A stretch of 64,000 bases of DNA, from positions 186,001 through 250,000 of the forward strand of contig LARU01000004.1 in NCBI GenBank assembly GCA_001274695.2, in the 5' to 3' direction. A program made the translations under genes and the position numbers. Of the stretch, positions 29,957 to 39,116 are shown one piece after another. Below the pieces are notes generated by a model. That model was not told the DNA's origin, made no database searches, and saw only the letters and a program-made list of their open reading frames with translations. The stretch comes from Azoarcus sp. PA01. GTDB taxonomy: Bacteria; Pseudomonadota; Gammaproteobacteria; Burkholderiales; Rhodocyclaceae. How positions within the stretch are numbered: position 1 is the first letter of the stretch; the number at the start of each line of letters is the position of its first letter.

Positions 29957-32068
29957 ATGAAGAACAACGAGCCGGCTGGCGCAACGGGCAAACCGCAATC
30001 CGCACCGGCAGCGGCCGGTAGCGATGCCGAACCGGGCAATGCGGGTGAAATGCATCAGCTTGCGGGCGGGACCCATCCCGAGCTCACGACAAACCAGGGC
30101 ATACCGATTCCGGACAACCAGAACTCGCTGCGGAGCAATCCGCGCGGTCCGACGCTGCTCGAAGATTTCATCCTGCGGGAAAAGATTACGCATTTCGATC
30201 ACGAGCGGATTCCGGAGCGCGTCGTGCACGCGCGTGGCACTGCAGTGCACGGATATTTCGAACTGACGGAGTCCCTGTCGCAATACACGACCGCAAAAAT
30301 CCTCACCGAGGTCGGGGAAAAGACGCCGGTGTTCACCCGCCTCTCGACGGTTGCCGGCGGGGCCGGCTCGGTGGACACGCCTCGCGACGTCCGCGGTTTC
30401 GCCGTCAAGTTCTACACGAAGGAAGGCAACTGGGATCTGGTGGGCAACAATGTTCCGGTGTTCTTCATTCAGGACGCGATCAAGTTTCCCGATGTGGTCC
30501 ACTCGTTCAAGATGGAGCCGGACCGCGGTTTTCCGCAGGCCTCGACTGCCCACGACAATTTCTGGGATTTCGTTTCGCTGACTCCGGAGTCGATGCACAT
30601 GATCATGTGGATCATGTCGGACCGCACGATACCGCGCTCGCTGCGCATGATCGAAGGCTTCGGTGTGCACAGTTTCCGGCTCGTGAATGAAGCCGGCGAA
30701 TCGACTTTCGTCAAGTTTCACTGGCGGCCGAAGCTCGGACTGCAATCCACGGTGTGGGACGAAGCGGTCAAGATCGCGGGGGCCGATCCCGACTTTCACC
30801 GCCGCGACATGTACGAGTCGATCCGCGAAGGCAATTTCCCCGAATGGGAATTCGCGGTGCAGCTGTTCACCGAAGCCGAGGCCGAAAAATTCCCGTTCGA
30901 TCACCTGGACGCGACGAAACTGATTCCCGAAGAACTCGTGCCGCTGCGCGTCGTCGGGCGGATGGTGCTCGACCGCTGGCCGGATAATTTCTTCGCCGAG
31001 ACCGAACAGGTGGCTTTTTGTCCGGCCAATGTCGTTCCGGGCATCGACTTTTCGAACGACCCGCTGCTGCAGGGCCGGCTTTTTTCCTATCTCGATACGC
31101 AGCTGCTGCGTCTCGGGTCGCCGAATTTCCATCAGATCCCGATAAACGCGCCGAAATGTCCGTTCGCGAACAACCAGCGCGACGCCAAGATGCAGATGAT
31201 GCAGCCGAAAGGCCGCGTCAATTACGAGCCGAATTCGCTCGCCGAAGATTCGCCCCGCGAAACGCCGAGCCTCGGCTTTCGCCATGCTCGTGTAAGCGAA
31301 AGCGGCGAAAAGGGGCGTATCCGGGCGGAGAGCTTCGCCGACCATTACAGCCAGGCGCGGCAGTTCTACCGCAGCCAGACTCCCGTCGAACAGGCTCACA
31401 TCGCCTATACGCTGGTGTTCGAGCTCGCGAAGGTCGAGCATCTGCACGTCCGCCAGGCGGTCGTCGCCCACCTGCGCAACATCGATGAAGATCTCGCCCG
31501 TCGCGTCGCCGACGGCCTCGCGCTCGAACAGCTGCCGGATGCGCCACAGCCGGCCGTCCCGGTTCAGGACCTGCCACCGTCGCCGCCATTGCAGATCATC
31601 GGCAAGATGAAGGACACGCTCGAAGGTCGCGTCGTGGGCGTACTGGTCGCGGACGGCTCGGATGGCGCACGGATCGAGGCGGTGCGCAAAGCGGCACTCG
31701 CCGCCGGGGCGATGGTCAAGATCGTCGCGCCGAAAATAGGAGGCGCGAAGCTCGCCGACGGTGCGCGGCTCAGCGCCGACGGCCAGCTTGGCGGGATGCC
31801 TTCAGTGATGTTCGATGCGATCGCAGTGGTCCTGTCCGATGCGGGTGCGCAGATGCTGTGCGGAGAATCGTCCGCGATCGATTTCGTGCACGACGCGTTC
31901 GGTCACCTGAAAGCGATCGCGGTAGACGACGGGGGACGCGCGCTGCTGCAGAAAGCGAACATCCCCGCCGACAGCGGGATTTTCGCGGTCTCGGACATGA
32001 ACGGCTTCATCACCGCCGCGAAAACACGCCAGTGGAGCCGCGAACCGTCGGTCCGGATACTGCCATAA
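29957..32068 (+). CDS. katE: Large-subunit catalase (HPII/KatE type)
   Basis: A 703-residue monofunctional catalase that breaks hydrogen peroxide into water and oxygen. The distal His91 ([14 protein letters not shown]), the conserved Asn of VGNNVPVFF and the proximal haem-ligand Tyr378 ([12 protein letters not shown]) are present. The extra C-terminal domain (about 555-703, [14 protein letters not shown] onward) is the class-I-glutaminase-like flavodoxin fold found only in large clade-2 catalases. The ATG at 29957 lies 6 bases after AAGGAGA; a long in-frame upstream extension is not coding. Confidence 0.96.
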   Translation: MKNNEPAGATGKPQSAPAAAGSDAEPGNAGEMHQLAGGTHPELTTNQGIPIPDNQNSLRSNPRGPTLLEDFILREKITHFDHERIPERVVHARGTAVHGYFELTESLSQYTTAKILTEVGEKTPVFTRLSTVAGGAGSVDTPRDVRGFAVKFYTKEGNWDLVGNNVPVFFIQDAIKFPDVVHSFKMEPDRGFPQASTAHDNFWDFVSLTPESMHMIMWIMSDRTIPRSLRMIEGFGVHSFRLVNEAGESTFVKFHWRPKLGLQSTVWDEAVKIAGADPDFHRRDMYESIREGNFPEWEFAVQLFTEAEAEKFPFDHLDATKLIPEELVPLRVVGRMVLDRWPDNFFAETEQVAFCPANVVPGIDFSNDPLLQGRLFSYLDTQLLRLGSPNFHQIPINAPKCPFANNQRDAKMQMMQPKGRVNYEPNSLAEDSPRETPSLGFRHARVSESGEKGRIRAESFADHYSQARQFYRSQTPVEQAHIAYTLVFELAKVEHLHVRQAVVAHLRNIDEDLARRVADGLALEQLPDAPQPAVPVQDLPPSPPLQIIGKMKDTLEGRVVGVLVADGSDGARIEAVRKAALAAGAMVKIVAPKIGGAKLADGARLSADGQLGGMPSVMFDAIAVVLSDAGAQMLCGESSAIDFVHDAFGHLKAIAVDDGGRALLQKANIPADSGIFAVSDMNGFITAAKTRQWSREPSVRILP

Positions 32069-32210
32069 GGAACGACGCCGGCCGGCAGCGTGGCGGCCGG
32101 TGGAATCTCCATCCTGGTCGGCGGTCCGAGTGCCGACGGAGCCGGACAACATCGGCGACTTGGCGCAGCCGCAAAAACACCTTGCCCGAAGAAAAAGAGG
32201 GTGAGACGCC

Positions 32211-32435
32211 TCACGAAAACCCGGCTCGGACGTCGGAGTTCTGGCTGATGAAGGTCGCAAGGCCGCGCCCGACAAGCGCGAGCCCTTTCATCTGCTCGAT
32301 CTTTGCGGCTGCGATCGGGGGAGTCGAATAGACGTAGACGCGGGGATTGTCGCGGAACAGCACCTTCACGAAATCGTCGCCGATCTCGAACGCGGCGACT
32401 CCCGATTTGCCGCTCAGATTCCTGTAGGGCTGCAT
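32211..32435 (-). CDS. Small KTSC-like protein
   Basis: A 74-residue protein with SGVAAFEIGDDFVKVLFRDNPRVYVYS, resembling the small KTSC-type domain in which a short beta-rich segment reads like F-x-V-x-F-x-x-x-x-x-Y-x-Y. Function is unknown. It ends 142 bases from the catalase stop (convergent). The alpha/beta hydrolase gene lies 53 bases upstream on the same strand, so the two may be co-transcribed. Confidence 0.5.
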   Translation of the reverse strand: MQPYRNLSGKSGVAAFEIGDDFVKVLFRDNPRVYVYSTPPIAAAKIEQMKGLALVGRGLATFISQNSDVRAGFS

Positions 32436-32488
32436 GTCGGTCTCGGTTGTCGGTGGCGGCGCGCACAAGGTGCGAGGGAAGTCGGCGA

Positions 32489-33607
32489 TCATTCGGCGGC
32501 GAGCCGCCCGAGCCAGTCGAAAATCCGCGGCCAGATTACGCGGTGCGCGTTTTCGCCGACCAGCGCGCCGACGTGCTGCAACGCGACGCCGATGTCTCCG
32601 GGGTAGGGCAGCGCTTCCTTGTTCTGGCTGCCGACCTGCTCGTAGAACGCGAGGAGCGACGCGGGCGGAATGATGTGGCTGTTCGGATCGAAAACCACAA
32701 ACACCGGCGAGCTCACGTCGCGAGGGTGAAGGCGCCTGTTTCCGAGTCTGAGTTCGCCGCGCATGAACCGGTTGTTGCGATAGAGCTGCTCGAGGACTTC
32801 GTCGAACAGCCGGCGCGGCATCGGAAGTTCGTCCAGCGTCCAGCGTTCGACGCGCACGTGGGTTTCGAGGTTCGCACGCGAGCCGAGGCTCGCGACGAAG
32901 TCGAGATAGCGCTCGTGCTGAAACGTCTTCGGCGATGCGCACAGGCTCATCAGGTTGATCAGCGAACCCGGGACGGGGCGCGACGACTGAAGCACGGCCT
33001 GCGCAGGGCCCCCGGCGTCGAGCATGCGTTTGAACGGCCCCGAAGCCTCGGCGAAATGAAGCGGTGCCTCGATCAGCACGAGGCCCCTGACGTGGTCGGG
33101 ATGACAGGCGCTGTAGAGGCCGGCGAAAGTGCCGCCGAGCGAATGCCCCGCAACGAAGAGCGGCCCGCACTGCGACCGGGCCCGGATCGCCTCGATGCAC
33201 TCCTCGATTGCGACCAGCGCATATTCCTCGAGGCCGAAGCGGGCCTCGTCGTCCTGCGTTTCGGTCCATTCGACCAGATAGACGTCGAAGCCGCGGTCGA
33301 GCGCCTTGCGCACGACGCTTCGTTCCGGCGACAAATCCCAGATATACGCACGCTTGATCGGCGCCGGCACGATCAGCAGGACGGGCGACCTTTTCCCGTT
33401 CCGCGACTTTCCATAGCCGCGCAAACGCACCGCCGGTCGCGAAAAAACAACTTCGAACCCGGTTTCCTGCCGACCGAGGTTGATGCGGTCGAGCGCTCGG
33501 CCGGCGTGCCTTCGCATCTCGTCAAGCGATTCGAACCACCACCGGAGCGCGGACGGAACGCCGGCACGAACTTCGGGGGTGTCGATGTACACGAAGGGCT
33601 CGGACAT
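32489..33607 (-). CDS. Alpha/beta hydrolase related to polyhydroxyalkanoate synthase subunits
   Basis: A 372-residue alpha/beta hydrolase. The start SEPFVYIDTPEVRAG and the segment PVLLIVPAPIKRAYIWDLSPERSVV resemble PhaC-type proteins, but the nucleophile elbow is GHSLGG with Ser rather than the synthase G-x-C-x-G, so a hydrolase is more likely than a PHA synthase. The acid and His candidates lie in VFDPNSHIIPP and ALQHVGALVG. The ATG at 33607 has GAGG 9 bases upstream. Its leader contains a 7-bp tandem repeat. Confidence 0.7.
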   Translation of the reverse strand: MSEPFVYIDTPEVRAGVPSALRWWFESLDEMRRHAGRALDRINLGRQETGFEVVFSRPAVRLRGYGKSRNGKRSPVLLIVPAPIKRAYIWDLSPERSVVRKALDRGFDVYLVEWTETQDDEARFGLEEYALVAIEECIEAIRARSQCGPLFVAGHSLGGTFAGLYSACHPDHVRGLVLIEAPLHFAEASGPFKRMLDAGGPAQAVLQSSRPVPGSLINLMSLCASPKTFQHERYLDFVASLGSRANLETHVRVERWTLDELPMPRRLFDEVLEQLYRNNRFMRGELRLGNRRLHPRDVSSPVFVVFDPNSHIIPPASLLAFYEQVGSQNKEALPYPGDIGVALQHVGALVGENAHRVIWPRIFDWLGRLAAE

Positions 33608-33644
33608 GGTGGACCGCCTCTTGATGCTCGTGCCGGCTGCGCCT

Positions 33645-33678
33645 GACCGACGACCGACGACCGACGACCGACGACCGG
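33645..33678. repeat. 7-bp tandem repeat (GACCGAC) with nearly five copies
   Basis: Four exact copies of GACCGAC at 33645-33672 followed by GACCGG. It lies 38 bases upstream of the start codon of the alpha/beta hydrolase gene. Slippage could change promoter-to-gene spacing, but no variation can be seen from one sequence. Confidence 0.85.
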
Positions 33679-33831
33679 CTCCGCGCGAAGGAAAATGCTT
33701 CCGTTGGACGAGGCATGGCCCGTGCGAGTTCAAGCGCCGGCACCGCGTCGTCATCGGACGGGCAGAATTTCAATGCGCGGTGCGCGACGGCAACGCCACT
33801 CCGTGCGGGAAGAAGCTTGGCCTGAACTGCG

Positions 33832-34677
33832 CTACGCGGTCGCTTCGCGCAGCGCGATCACCTTCGCCAGGCGTTCTGCGCAGATCGGACTCGCATTCAT
33901 GAACTGCATCACCTTCACCACCGCGTCCGGCAATGCGGCAGCCGGCGCCGCGCTTGGCCGGCCGATGCAGTAACCCTGAGCGTAATGACACCCAAGGTCG
34001 CGCAGCACCGCGAGTTCGGCCGCATCCTCGATGCCTTCGGCAACGAGCGGCGTCGCGAGTACTTCGGCCAGCCGCAGCAGGCTGCGGATCACCTCGATCT
34101 TGCGGCTGTCACCTTGCAGGCCCCGCACGAAATACTTGTCGAGTTTGACGATCTGCGGCTTCAGTTGCACCCACAAGCGCAGGCTCGAGCGGCCATCGCC
34201 GAAATCGTCGAGCGCGAGCGTCACGCCGAGCGCGGCGAGCGTCTTCATCGCCGCCTGCAGCCCTTCGACATCCTCGACGCGCTCGTGCTCGGTCAGTTCG
34301 AGCACGAGCCGGCCCGGAGAGAGGCCGGCCTGCTGAGCGCAGTCCAGCATCTGGCGTCCGTGGTCTCGCGCAAAGTGCTCGATCATCGATCCCGACAGGT
34401 TCAGGAACAGCTTGCCGGGCACGCCCGCTCGCCCGAACGCGCCGATTGCGCCGAGGCAGGCCTCGCGCTCGAGGTCCGCCATGCGCCCGGCGCTTTTTGC
34501 GACACGCAGCAGGTCGTCGGGCGAGCGCAACGCGGAACCGACCGGCCCGCGCATCAGCGCCTCGTAGCCCAGCACCGACGCCCGGCCGATGTCGGCAATC
34601 GGCTGGAATTCGTATTCGAGCGCATGAGTCTCGAGGAGCGCGTCGAACAGGACGAGAAAGTCGGATTTCGAAAGCAT
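33832..34677 (-). CDS. EAL-domain cyclic-di-GMP phosphodiesterase
   Basis: A 281-residue stand-alone EAL protein. The signature residues are conserved: EAL as YEALMRG (39-41), the Asn of LFLNLSG, Glu of ELTEHE, DDFGDG, Lys of VKLDKYF and Glu of VAEGIED, ending with the QGYCIGRP motif. The set suggests an active phosphodiesterase that degrades c-di-GMP to pGpG, although the DDFG(T/D)G loop has Asp for the usual Thr. It has no sensory or membrane domain. The neighbouring chemoreceptor on the same strand suggests a link to motility. Confidence 0.88.
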   Translation of the reverse strand: MLSKSDFLVLFDALLETHALEYEFQPIADIGRASVLGYEALMRGPVGSALRSPDDLLRVAKSAGRMADLEREACLGAIGAFGRAGVPGKLFLNLSGSMIEHFARDHGRQMLDCAQQAGLSPGRLVLELTEHERVEDVEGLQAAMKTLAALGVTLALDDFGDGRSSLRLWVQLKPQIVKLDKYFVRGLQGDSRKIEVIRSLLRLAEVLATPLVAEGIEDAAELAVLRDLGCHYAQGYCIGRPSAAPAAALPDAVVKVMQFMNASPICAERLAKVIALREATA

Positions 34678-34852
34678 GATGTACCTCGATAAAGATCTTT
34701 CGGGCGATCGAGCCGCGCCGCGGCAAACAGGGGAGGGCTCTCGCCCCCGAGCTGCCACGACCCGCATCGGACATCGTGCTCACCCCATGGGACATCGCTC
34801 CCCTATCGCTGTAAGCGATGAAGGCGACGAGGAGCCTCGCGCACCGCAGTCC

Positions 34853-36853
34853 TCAAACCCGCAATCCGGCGACCGCGATGCGCAGGCTGTCCGACAGCTG
34901 CAGCAGGTCGCTGATCGCGGTTGCCGTTCGGCGCGCCGTGCTGTGATTTTCGTCGGCCATCACCGCCATGGTCTCGATGCTGGACGCGATGTCGTGGCTG
35001 GCGTCGGTCTGTGCCCGGGTGACGGAAACGATATCGCTGACGAGCATCGCCGAGCGCGTGACTTCGTCGTGGATCGCGTCGAGCGCGCTCAGCACCTTCG
35101 CGAATAGCACCGAACTCTCGCCGACCCGCGCGCTGCCCTGCCGGATGCCGGCGACAACGTCCTGGATTCCGTTGCGCATCTCGCGGATCGTCGCGGCGAT
35201 CTCGCGTGTCGAGCTGCCGGTGCGGTCCGCGAGCTTGCGCACTTCGTCGGCGACTACCGCGAACCCGCGCCCGACCTCGCCGGCCCGCGCGGCCTCGATC
35301 GCCGCGTTCAGCGCGAGCAGGTTTGTCTGTCCGGCGATCTCCGCGATCACATGGACCACTCGATCGATCGTGCGCGAACGCTCCTCGAGCGCCAGCACCG
35401 CGGCGACGGCGGCGGCGATGTCGTCGACGATGCACTGCATGCTGGCAGCGGCCTGATCGGCGACGGCCCGGCCGTCGGCAGAAAGTTCTGCCGCGTGCCG
35501 GGCAATCCGGCTCGTGTCTTCGGCGTGCATGGCGACTTGCTGCACGCTGACTGCGAGCGCCTGGACCGAACTCGACGAGTGCGCGGCCGATTCGCTCTGG
35601 CGAGCTGACGCCACAGTCACCTGCGCGACCTGGTCGGTGAGATCGCTCGCAGCCGACCGGGTATTGCCGGCCGCCCCGGCGACCTTGGTGATCAGCGCCG
35701 AAAAACTCTCTGCCATCGCATTGAATCCGTTGCCGACGTGACCAATCTCGTCGTGCGTGCGTACCACGACGCGGGCCCGCAGGTCGCCCGCTGCCATCGC
35801 CCGAGCGGCCTCTTCAAGTTCGCGGATCGAACGCAGGATCGACGTATAGGCGCCGGCGAACAGATAGCCGATCAATGCGACGGCGATCGCGAATGCGAGC
35901 AGTGCGGACTGGAACGTGCTGCGGGTTTCCTGCTCGCGGGCGGCCATCAACTGGTCGATCGCGGGTATCAAGCGCGCGGCGAAGGCCATTCCCGCTTCGA
36001 GTGCTGCGCTGCCCTTGGCGTGGTAGGAAGCGGGGGCAATGTCGAAATCACTAGTGTTGATCAGCTTCGTCGTCAGGTATTCCTGGACCCCCAGCGTGGC
36101 GCTGTTCAGCACGGCGAACGGCTGGGCGAGTGCGCCCTTGAGTTCCGGGCGGATGACTCCAGTTTTCTCCACGCTGCGGTCCATCCACGTGAGCAGGGTG
36201 TCGAAACTGCCGCGAACGATGCTCATTGCCTCGCGCTGCGACATGCTGATCCGCCCGCGGGCGATGATGCCGACGCCGGCGTCGCGTGCCTGTCCGAGGT
36301 TCTGGATCAGCGGCACCAACTGCGTGTTGAGAAGATCGGTCAGGACCTGAACTCCCACGTCGTCGTTGAGGCTCAATCCGCTCCGATCGACGAAGGTCTC
36401 GCGCAGCCGCAACAGATCGCCGAGGAGCGCCTCATGGGCATTCCGGCTCGCGTCGGCATCCGTGGGCGGTGTCGCGGCGAGCGCCTGCCATTGCCGGGCG
36501 ATCCGCGCCCCTTGGTCGCCAGCCAGCGGATGCTCGAGCACCGGCGGTGCGCCACGCTCGAACTCGATCCTCGTCGCCGCCATGCGCGAGCCCATCGACG
36601 CCTCGCCGTGAACCGTCGCCAGCGATGCCGCGTAGTGATCCTGGACGCTGCGCACGAGGCCGAGTAGCGGCAACTGCAGCGCAAGCCCCTCGCGCTGCCG
36701 GTCGATGCGAGCGATCGAATGCCTTGCCTCCAGCACCAAAAGCGCCGTCGCTGCGCTCAGCAGAATGGCGAAGAGCAGAAAGGTGCCGAACAGTTTCCAG
36801 CGGAAATTGAATCGGGCGGAAAGCCAGATCGCAGGGTGCAGGAGGTGCGTCAT
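34853..36853 (-). CDS. Methyl-accepting chemotaxis protein
   Basis: A 666-residue chemoreceptor. Transmembrane segment 1 is at about 19-40, a helical periplasmic sensor (about 45-300) follows, then transmembrane segment 2 (about [16 protein letters not shown]), a HAMP domain ([20 protein letters not shown]) and the signalling domain with the tip [21 protein letters not shown]. It relays ligand binding to the CheA/CheW array, none of which is in this window. The ligand is unknown. The ATG at 36853 gives the membrane anchor at the right place; the longer frame upstream is not coding-like. Confidence 0.93.
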   Translation of the reverse strand: MTHLLHPAIWLSARFNFRWKLFGTFLLFAILLSAATALLVLEARHSIARIDRQREGLALQLPLLGLVRSVQDHYAASLATVHGEASMGSRMAATRIEFERGAPPVLEHPLAGDQGARIARQWQALAATPPTDADASRNAHEALLGDLLRLRETFVDRSGLSLNDDVGVQVLTDLLNTQLVPLIQNLGQARDAGVGIIARGRISMSQREAMSIVRGSFDTLLTWMDRSVEKTGVIRPELKGALAQPFAVLNSATLGVQEYLTTKLINTSDFDIAPASYHAKGSAALEAGMAFAARLIPAIDQLMAAREQETRSTFQSALLAFAIAVALIGYLFAGAYTSILRSIRELEEAARAMAAGDLRARVVVRTHDEIGHVGNGFNAMAESFSALITKVAGAAGNTRSAASDLTDQVAQVTVASARQSESAAHSSSSVQALAVSVQQVAMHAEDTSRIARHAAELSADGRAVADQAAASMQCIVDDIAAAVAAVLALEERSRTIDRVVHVIAEIAGQTNLLALNAAIEAARAGEVGRGFAVVADEVRKLADRTGSSTREIAATIREMRNGIQDVVAGIRQGSARVGESSVLFAKVLSALDAIHDEVTRSAMLVSDIVSVTRAQTDASHDIASSIETMAVMADENHSTARRTATAISDLLQLSDSLRIAVAGLRV

Positions 36854-37085
36854 CGTGCGGTCTCTAGGAGCGAGGTGAAGCGAACCGACGCCGGACTGAT
36901 GGGGCAGCGGGTCCGCCGAGGACAGCGGGGCGAGCAGGGACGAATCCGGCACGTGATCGCTGATGGCTCTGTGAGGCCCACCGCTCTTTGCCCGATTTGT
37001 GACTGCAGCTCGCCGTGGACGCGCCGCCGCGGGCTGGTCGGTATGGGGTATCAGGCACGGAATGATCGACTGGTTCGGCGCTGAT

Positions 37086-37379
37086 TCAGTCTCTCGCCCA
37101 CGGGGCACGCTCCTGCTTCTCCGCCAGGCGAAAGCGCCTCAGGATGTTCTGGTAGGTACGGTGGCTCGCATGCGGGTCGTAGCAGTGGAAGACTTCCTCC
37201 TGCCGGGCGCGCGCTTTGGGCGAAAGGGCATCGAGCAGGACCTGTCGTTCATGCTCGATGCATTGACGCATCCGATCGGTGACGAACGCGAAGGGAATGG
37301 GCTGGTACAGGCCATCGTCGCGCGTCACATGGAAGCGCGGGGCGGGGGGCGCAAGTTTTGCGGGGACGTGATGGAGCAT
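37086..37379 (-). CDS. Uncharacterised small protein
   Basis: A 97-residue protein I do not recognise. It is soluble, with a helical segment [28 protein letters not shown] and a basic C-terminus ([15 protein letters not shown]). Composition is balanced (not the Arg/Ala-rich bias of antisense frames here), so I judge it real. It is 232 bases upstream of the chemoreceptor gene on the same strand. Confidence 0.5.
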   Translation of the reverse strand: MLHHVPAKLAPPAPRFHVTRDDGLYQPIPFAFVTDRMRQCIEHERQVLLDALSPKARARQEEVFHCYDPHASHRTYQNILRRFRLAEKQERAPWARD

Positions 37380-37457
37380 GGCGGTCGGGCAGGAAGTCTC
37401 GGTGTCGTCACCCTAGGCGAGAAATGTGACCTCCATATTTAACCCGGCAACCGAATA

Positions 37458-37517
37458 CCGTTCGGGCCGAGCTCGGCGAAGCCCTGGCGTGCCCTTCGAC
37501 AAGCTCAGGGCGAACGG
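37458..37517. repeat. REP-like palindromic element, copy 2
   Basis: It begins CCGTTCGGGCCGAGC and ends CTCAGGGCGAACGG, matching copy 1 at 19242 and copy 3 at 48633. The left flank GGCAACCGAATA matches copy 1; the matching right flank GTATTCAACTGCC has been displaced to about 37613 by the tandem array. Confidence 0.85.
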
Positions 37518-37622
37518 TTGTACAGGCTCAAGGCGAACGGCTGCACGAGCTGGGGGCGAACGGCTGTACGAGCTCGGGGCGAGCGGGTGTACAAGCTGAC
37601 GGCGAGAGGTTGTATTCAACTG
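37508..37622. repeat. 23-bp tandem array grown out of REP copy 2
   Basis: Five consecutive 23-base units start at 37508, 37531, 37554, 37577 and 37600. The consensus is GGGCGAACGG-YTGTAC-RAGCTCG. Units 1-4 are close to each other and unit 5 is degenerate, ending in the flank of the element. The unit is the right arm of the REP core plus a few flanking bases. There are no unique spacers, so it is not a CRISPR array. Confidence 0.85.
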
Positions 37623-37844
37623 CCGCGGTTGATAATCAATGAAGCCCGGTGTCGCCCGTGCGCGCGCGATGGAAGCCGGGGCGCGATGACGTTGTGATGC
37701 GTCGCTATCCCGCCATGCCGGAATGGGTACGGTTACCCGTTTCGAGATCAGAAAGTTTGCGTTAGACTCGCGCCGGGTGCTCACGCAATCAAGCGTGGCA
37801 GGTTGATGCGATGGTCGGGCCGCCTCGCGGCTTTTCTACGGCCC

Positions 37845-39107
37845 ATGAACGCACCCACCCTCATTCAGTTCGTCGCCACCGCGTTGTTCGCAGTGGCAAT
37901 CCTGCACACCTTCTCGACCCGAATCTTCGAGCACCTCGCTCACACCCGGCCCACCCATGCGGGTATCTGGCATTTGTTGGGCGAGATCGAAGTGGTGTTC
38001 GGCTTCTGGGCGCTGATCCTGGTTTTGAGCATGTTCGCGATCGAAGGCTCGTCGATCGCCATCGGCTACATCGACTCGCGCAACTTCACCGAACCGTTGT
38101 TCGTGTTCGCCATCATGGTGATTGCAGCGACGCGGCCGATCCTGCAGACGGCGATGAGCGCGACGAGCCTGATCGCACGTGCGCTGCCGTTGCCAGGCAG
38201 CCTCGGTTATTACCTGACCGTGATGGCGGTGGTGCCGCTGCTCGGCTCGTTCATCACCGAGCCGGCTGCGATGACCCTGGCCGCCCTGATCCTGGCCAAG
38301 GGCTTTTTTTCGCGGGCCATCTCGTCGCGGCTGAAATACGCCACGCTGGGCGTGCTGTTCGTGAATGTCTCGATCGGGGGCACGCTGACCCCTTTCGCTG
38401 CGCCGCCGGTGCTGATGGTTGCGGGCAAATGGGGCTGGGATATCAGTTTCATGCTGGCGACGTTCGGCTGGAAAGCTGCGATCGCCGTCGTGGTCAATGC
38501 CGTCGGCGTCGCCCTGCTGTTTCGCAAGGAGCTGGCCAACCTACCGCTGGTGGACGGCAGCAAGAGCACGGTTCCGGTGCCGCCCGCGCTGGTCGTCGTT
38601 CATCTGGGTTTCCTGGCCGGGGTCGTGGTATTCGCCCACCATCCGGCGATCTTCATGGGCCTGTTCCTGTTCTTTCTCGGCGTGGCCAGCGCGTACCAGC
38701 AGCATCAGAATCCGCTGATCCTGCGCGAAGGACTGCTGGTGGCGTTCTTCCTGGCCGGCCTGGTGGTGTTGGGCGGGCAGCAGCAGTGGTGGTTGCAGCC
38801 GGTGCTGATGAGCATGAGCAGCGAGGCGGTATTCTTCGGCGCAACCGCGCTGACGGCCTTCACGGACAACGCGGCGCTGACGTACCTCGGTTCCCTGGTC
38901 GAAGGTTTGTCCGATGAGTTCAAGTACGCCCTGGTCGCCGGTGCAGTATCGGGGGGCGGACTGACCGTCATCGCCAATGCGCCCAATCCGGCAGGCGTCG
39001 CGATTCTCAAGGGATACCTCGACGACCAAGCCGTCAACCCGCTCAGTCTGCTGGTGGCCGCCTTGCCGCCGACTTTCATTGCGATGCTGAGTTTTGCCGT
39101 TCTCTAG
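37845..39107 (+). CDS. Putative Na+/H+ antiporter (PF07399-type)
   Basis: A 420-residue inner-membrane protein with about 10-12 hydrophobic segments. Stretches such as LLGSFITEPAAMTLAALILAKGFF, NVSIGGTLTPFAAPPVLMVAGKWGWD and TALTAFTDNAALTYLGSLVEG match the putative Na+/H+ antiporter family related to the NhaD/ion-transporter group. Two ATG starts are possible: 37806 (AGG 4 bases upstream) or 37845, which gives the more usual N-terminus. It lies 9 bases before the P-type ATPase gene, so both are likely expressed together. Confidence 0.8.
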   Translation: MNAPTLIQFVATALFAVAILHTFSTRIFEHLAHTRPTHAGIWHLLGEIEVVFGFWALILVLSMFAIEGSSIAIGYIDSRNFTEPLFVFAIMVIAATRPILQTAMSATSLIARALPLPGSLGYYLTVMAVVPLLGSFITEPAAMTLAALILAKGFFSRAISSRLKYATLGVLFVNVSIGGTLTPFAAPPVLMVAGKWGWDISFMLATFGWKAAIAVVVNAVGVALLFRKELANLPLVDGSKSTVPVPPALVVVHLGFLAGVVVFAHHPAIFMGLFLFFLGVASAYQQHQNPLILREGLLVAFFLAGLVVLGGQQQWWLQPVLMSMSSEAVFFGATALTAFTDNAALTYLGSLVEGLSDEFKYALVAGAVSGGGLTVIANAPNPAGVAILKGYLDDQAVNPLSLLVAALPPTFIAMLSFAVL

Positions 39108-39116
39108 GAGCGCTTG

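Larger units (their letters stand above)
37380..37844. other. Intergenic region holding REP copy 2 and its tandem array
   Basis: These 465 bases between divergent genes carry the second REP-like element (37458-37517) and a 23-bp tandem array (37508-37622). The rest (37640-37800) should hold the promoter of the antiporter/ATPase genes, but I cannot point to one. No gene is supported. Confidence 0.5.

Noticed and set aside
32489..33607. PHA synthase subunit
   Set aside because: The nucleophile elbow is GHSLGG with Ser, not the G-x-C-x-G of PhaC, so the protein is listed as a hydrolase.
34792..34819. Short inverted repeat ATCGCT/AGCGAT between the EAL and chemoreceptor genes as a terminator
   Set aside because: Only a 6-bp stem with no T run; too weak to annotate.
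36999..37442. 147-residue plus-strand frame opposite the small uncharacterised gene
   Set aside because: Arg/Gly-biased translation; the minus-strand 97-residue frame has better composition.
37508..37622. Possible CRISPR array
   Set aside because: The 23-base units are contiguous with no unique spacers and derive from the neighbouring REP arm; no cas gene is present.
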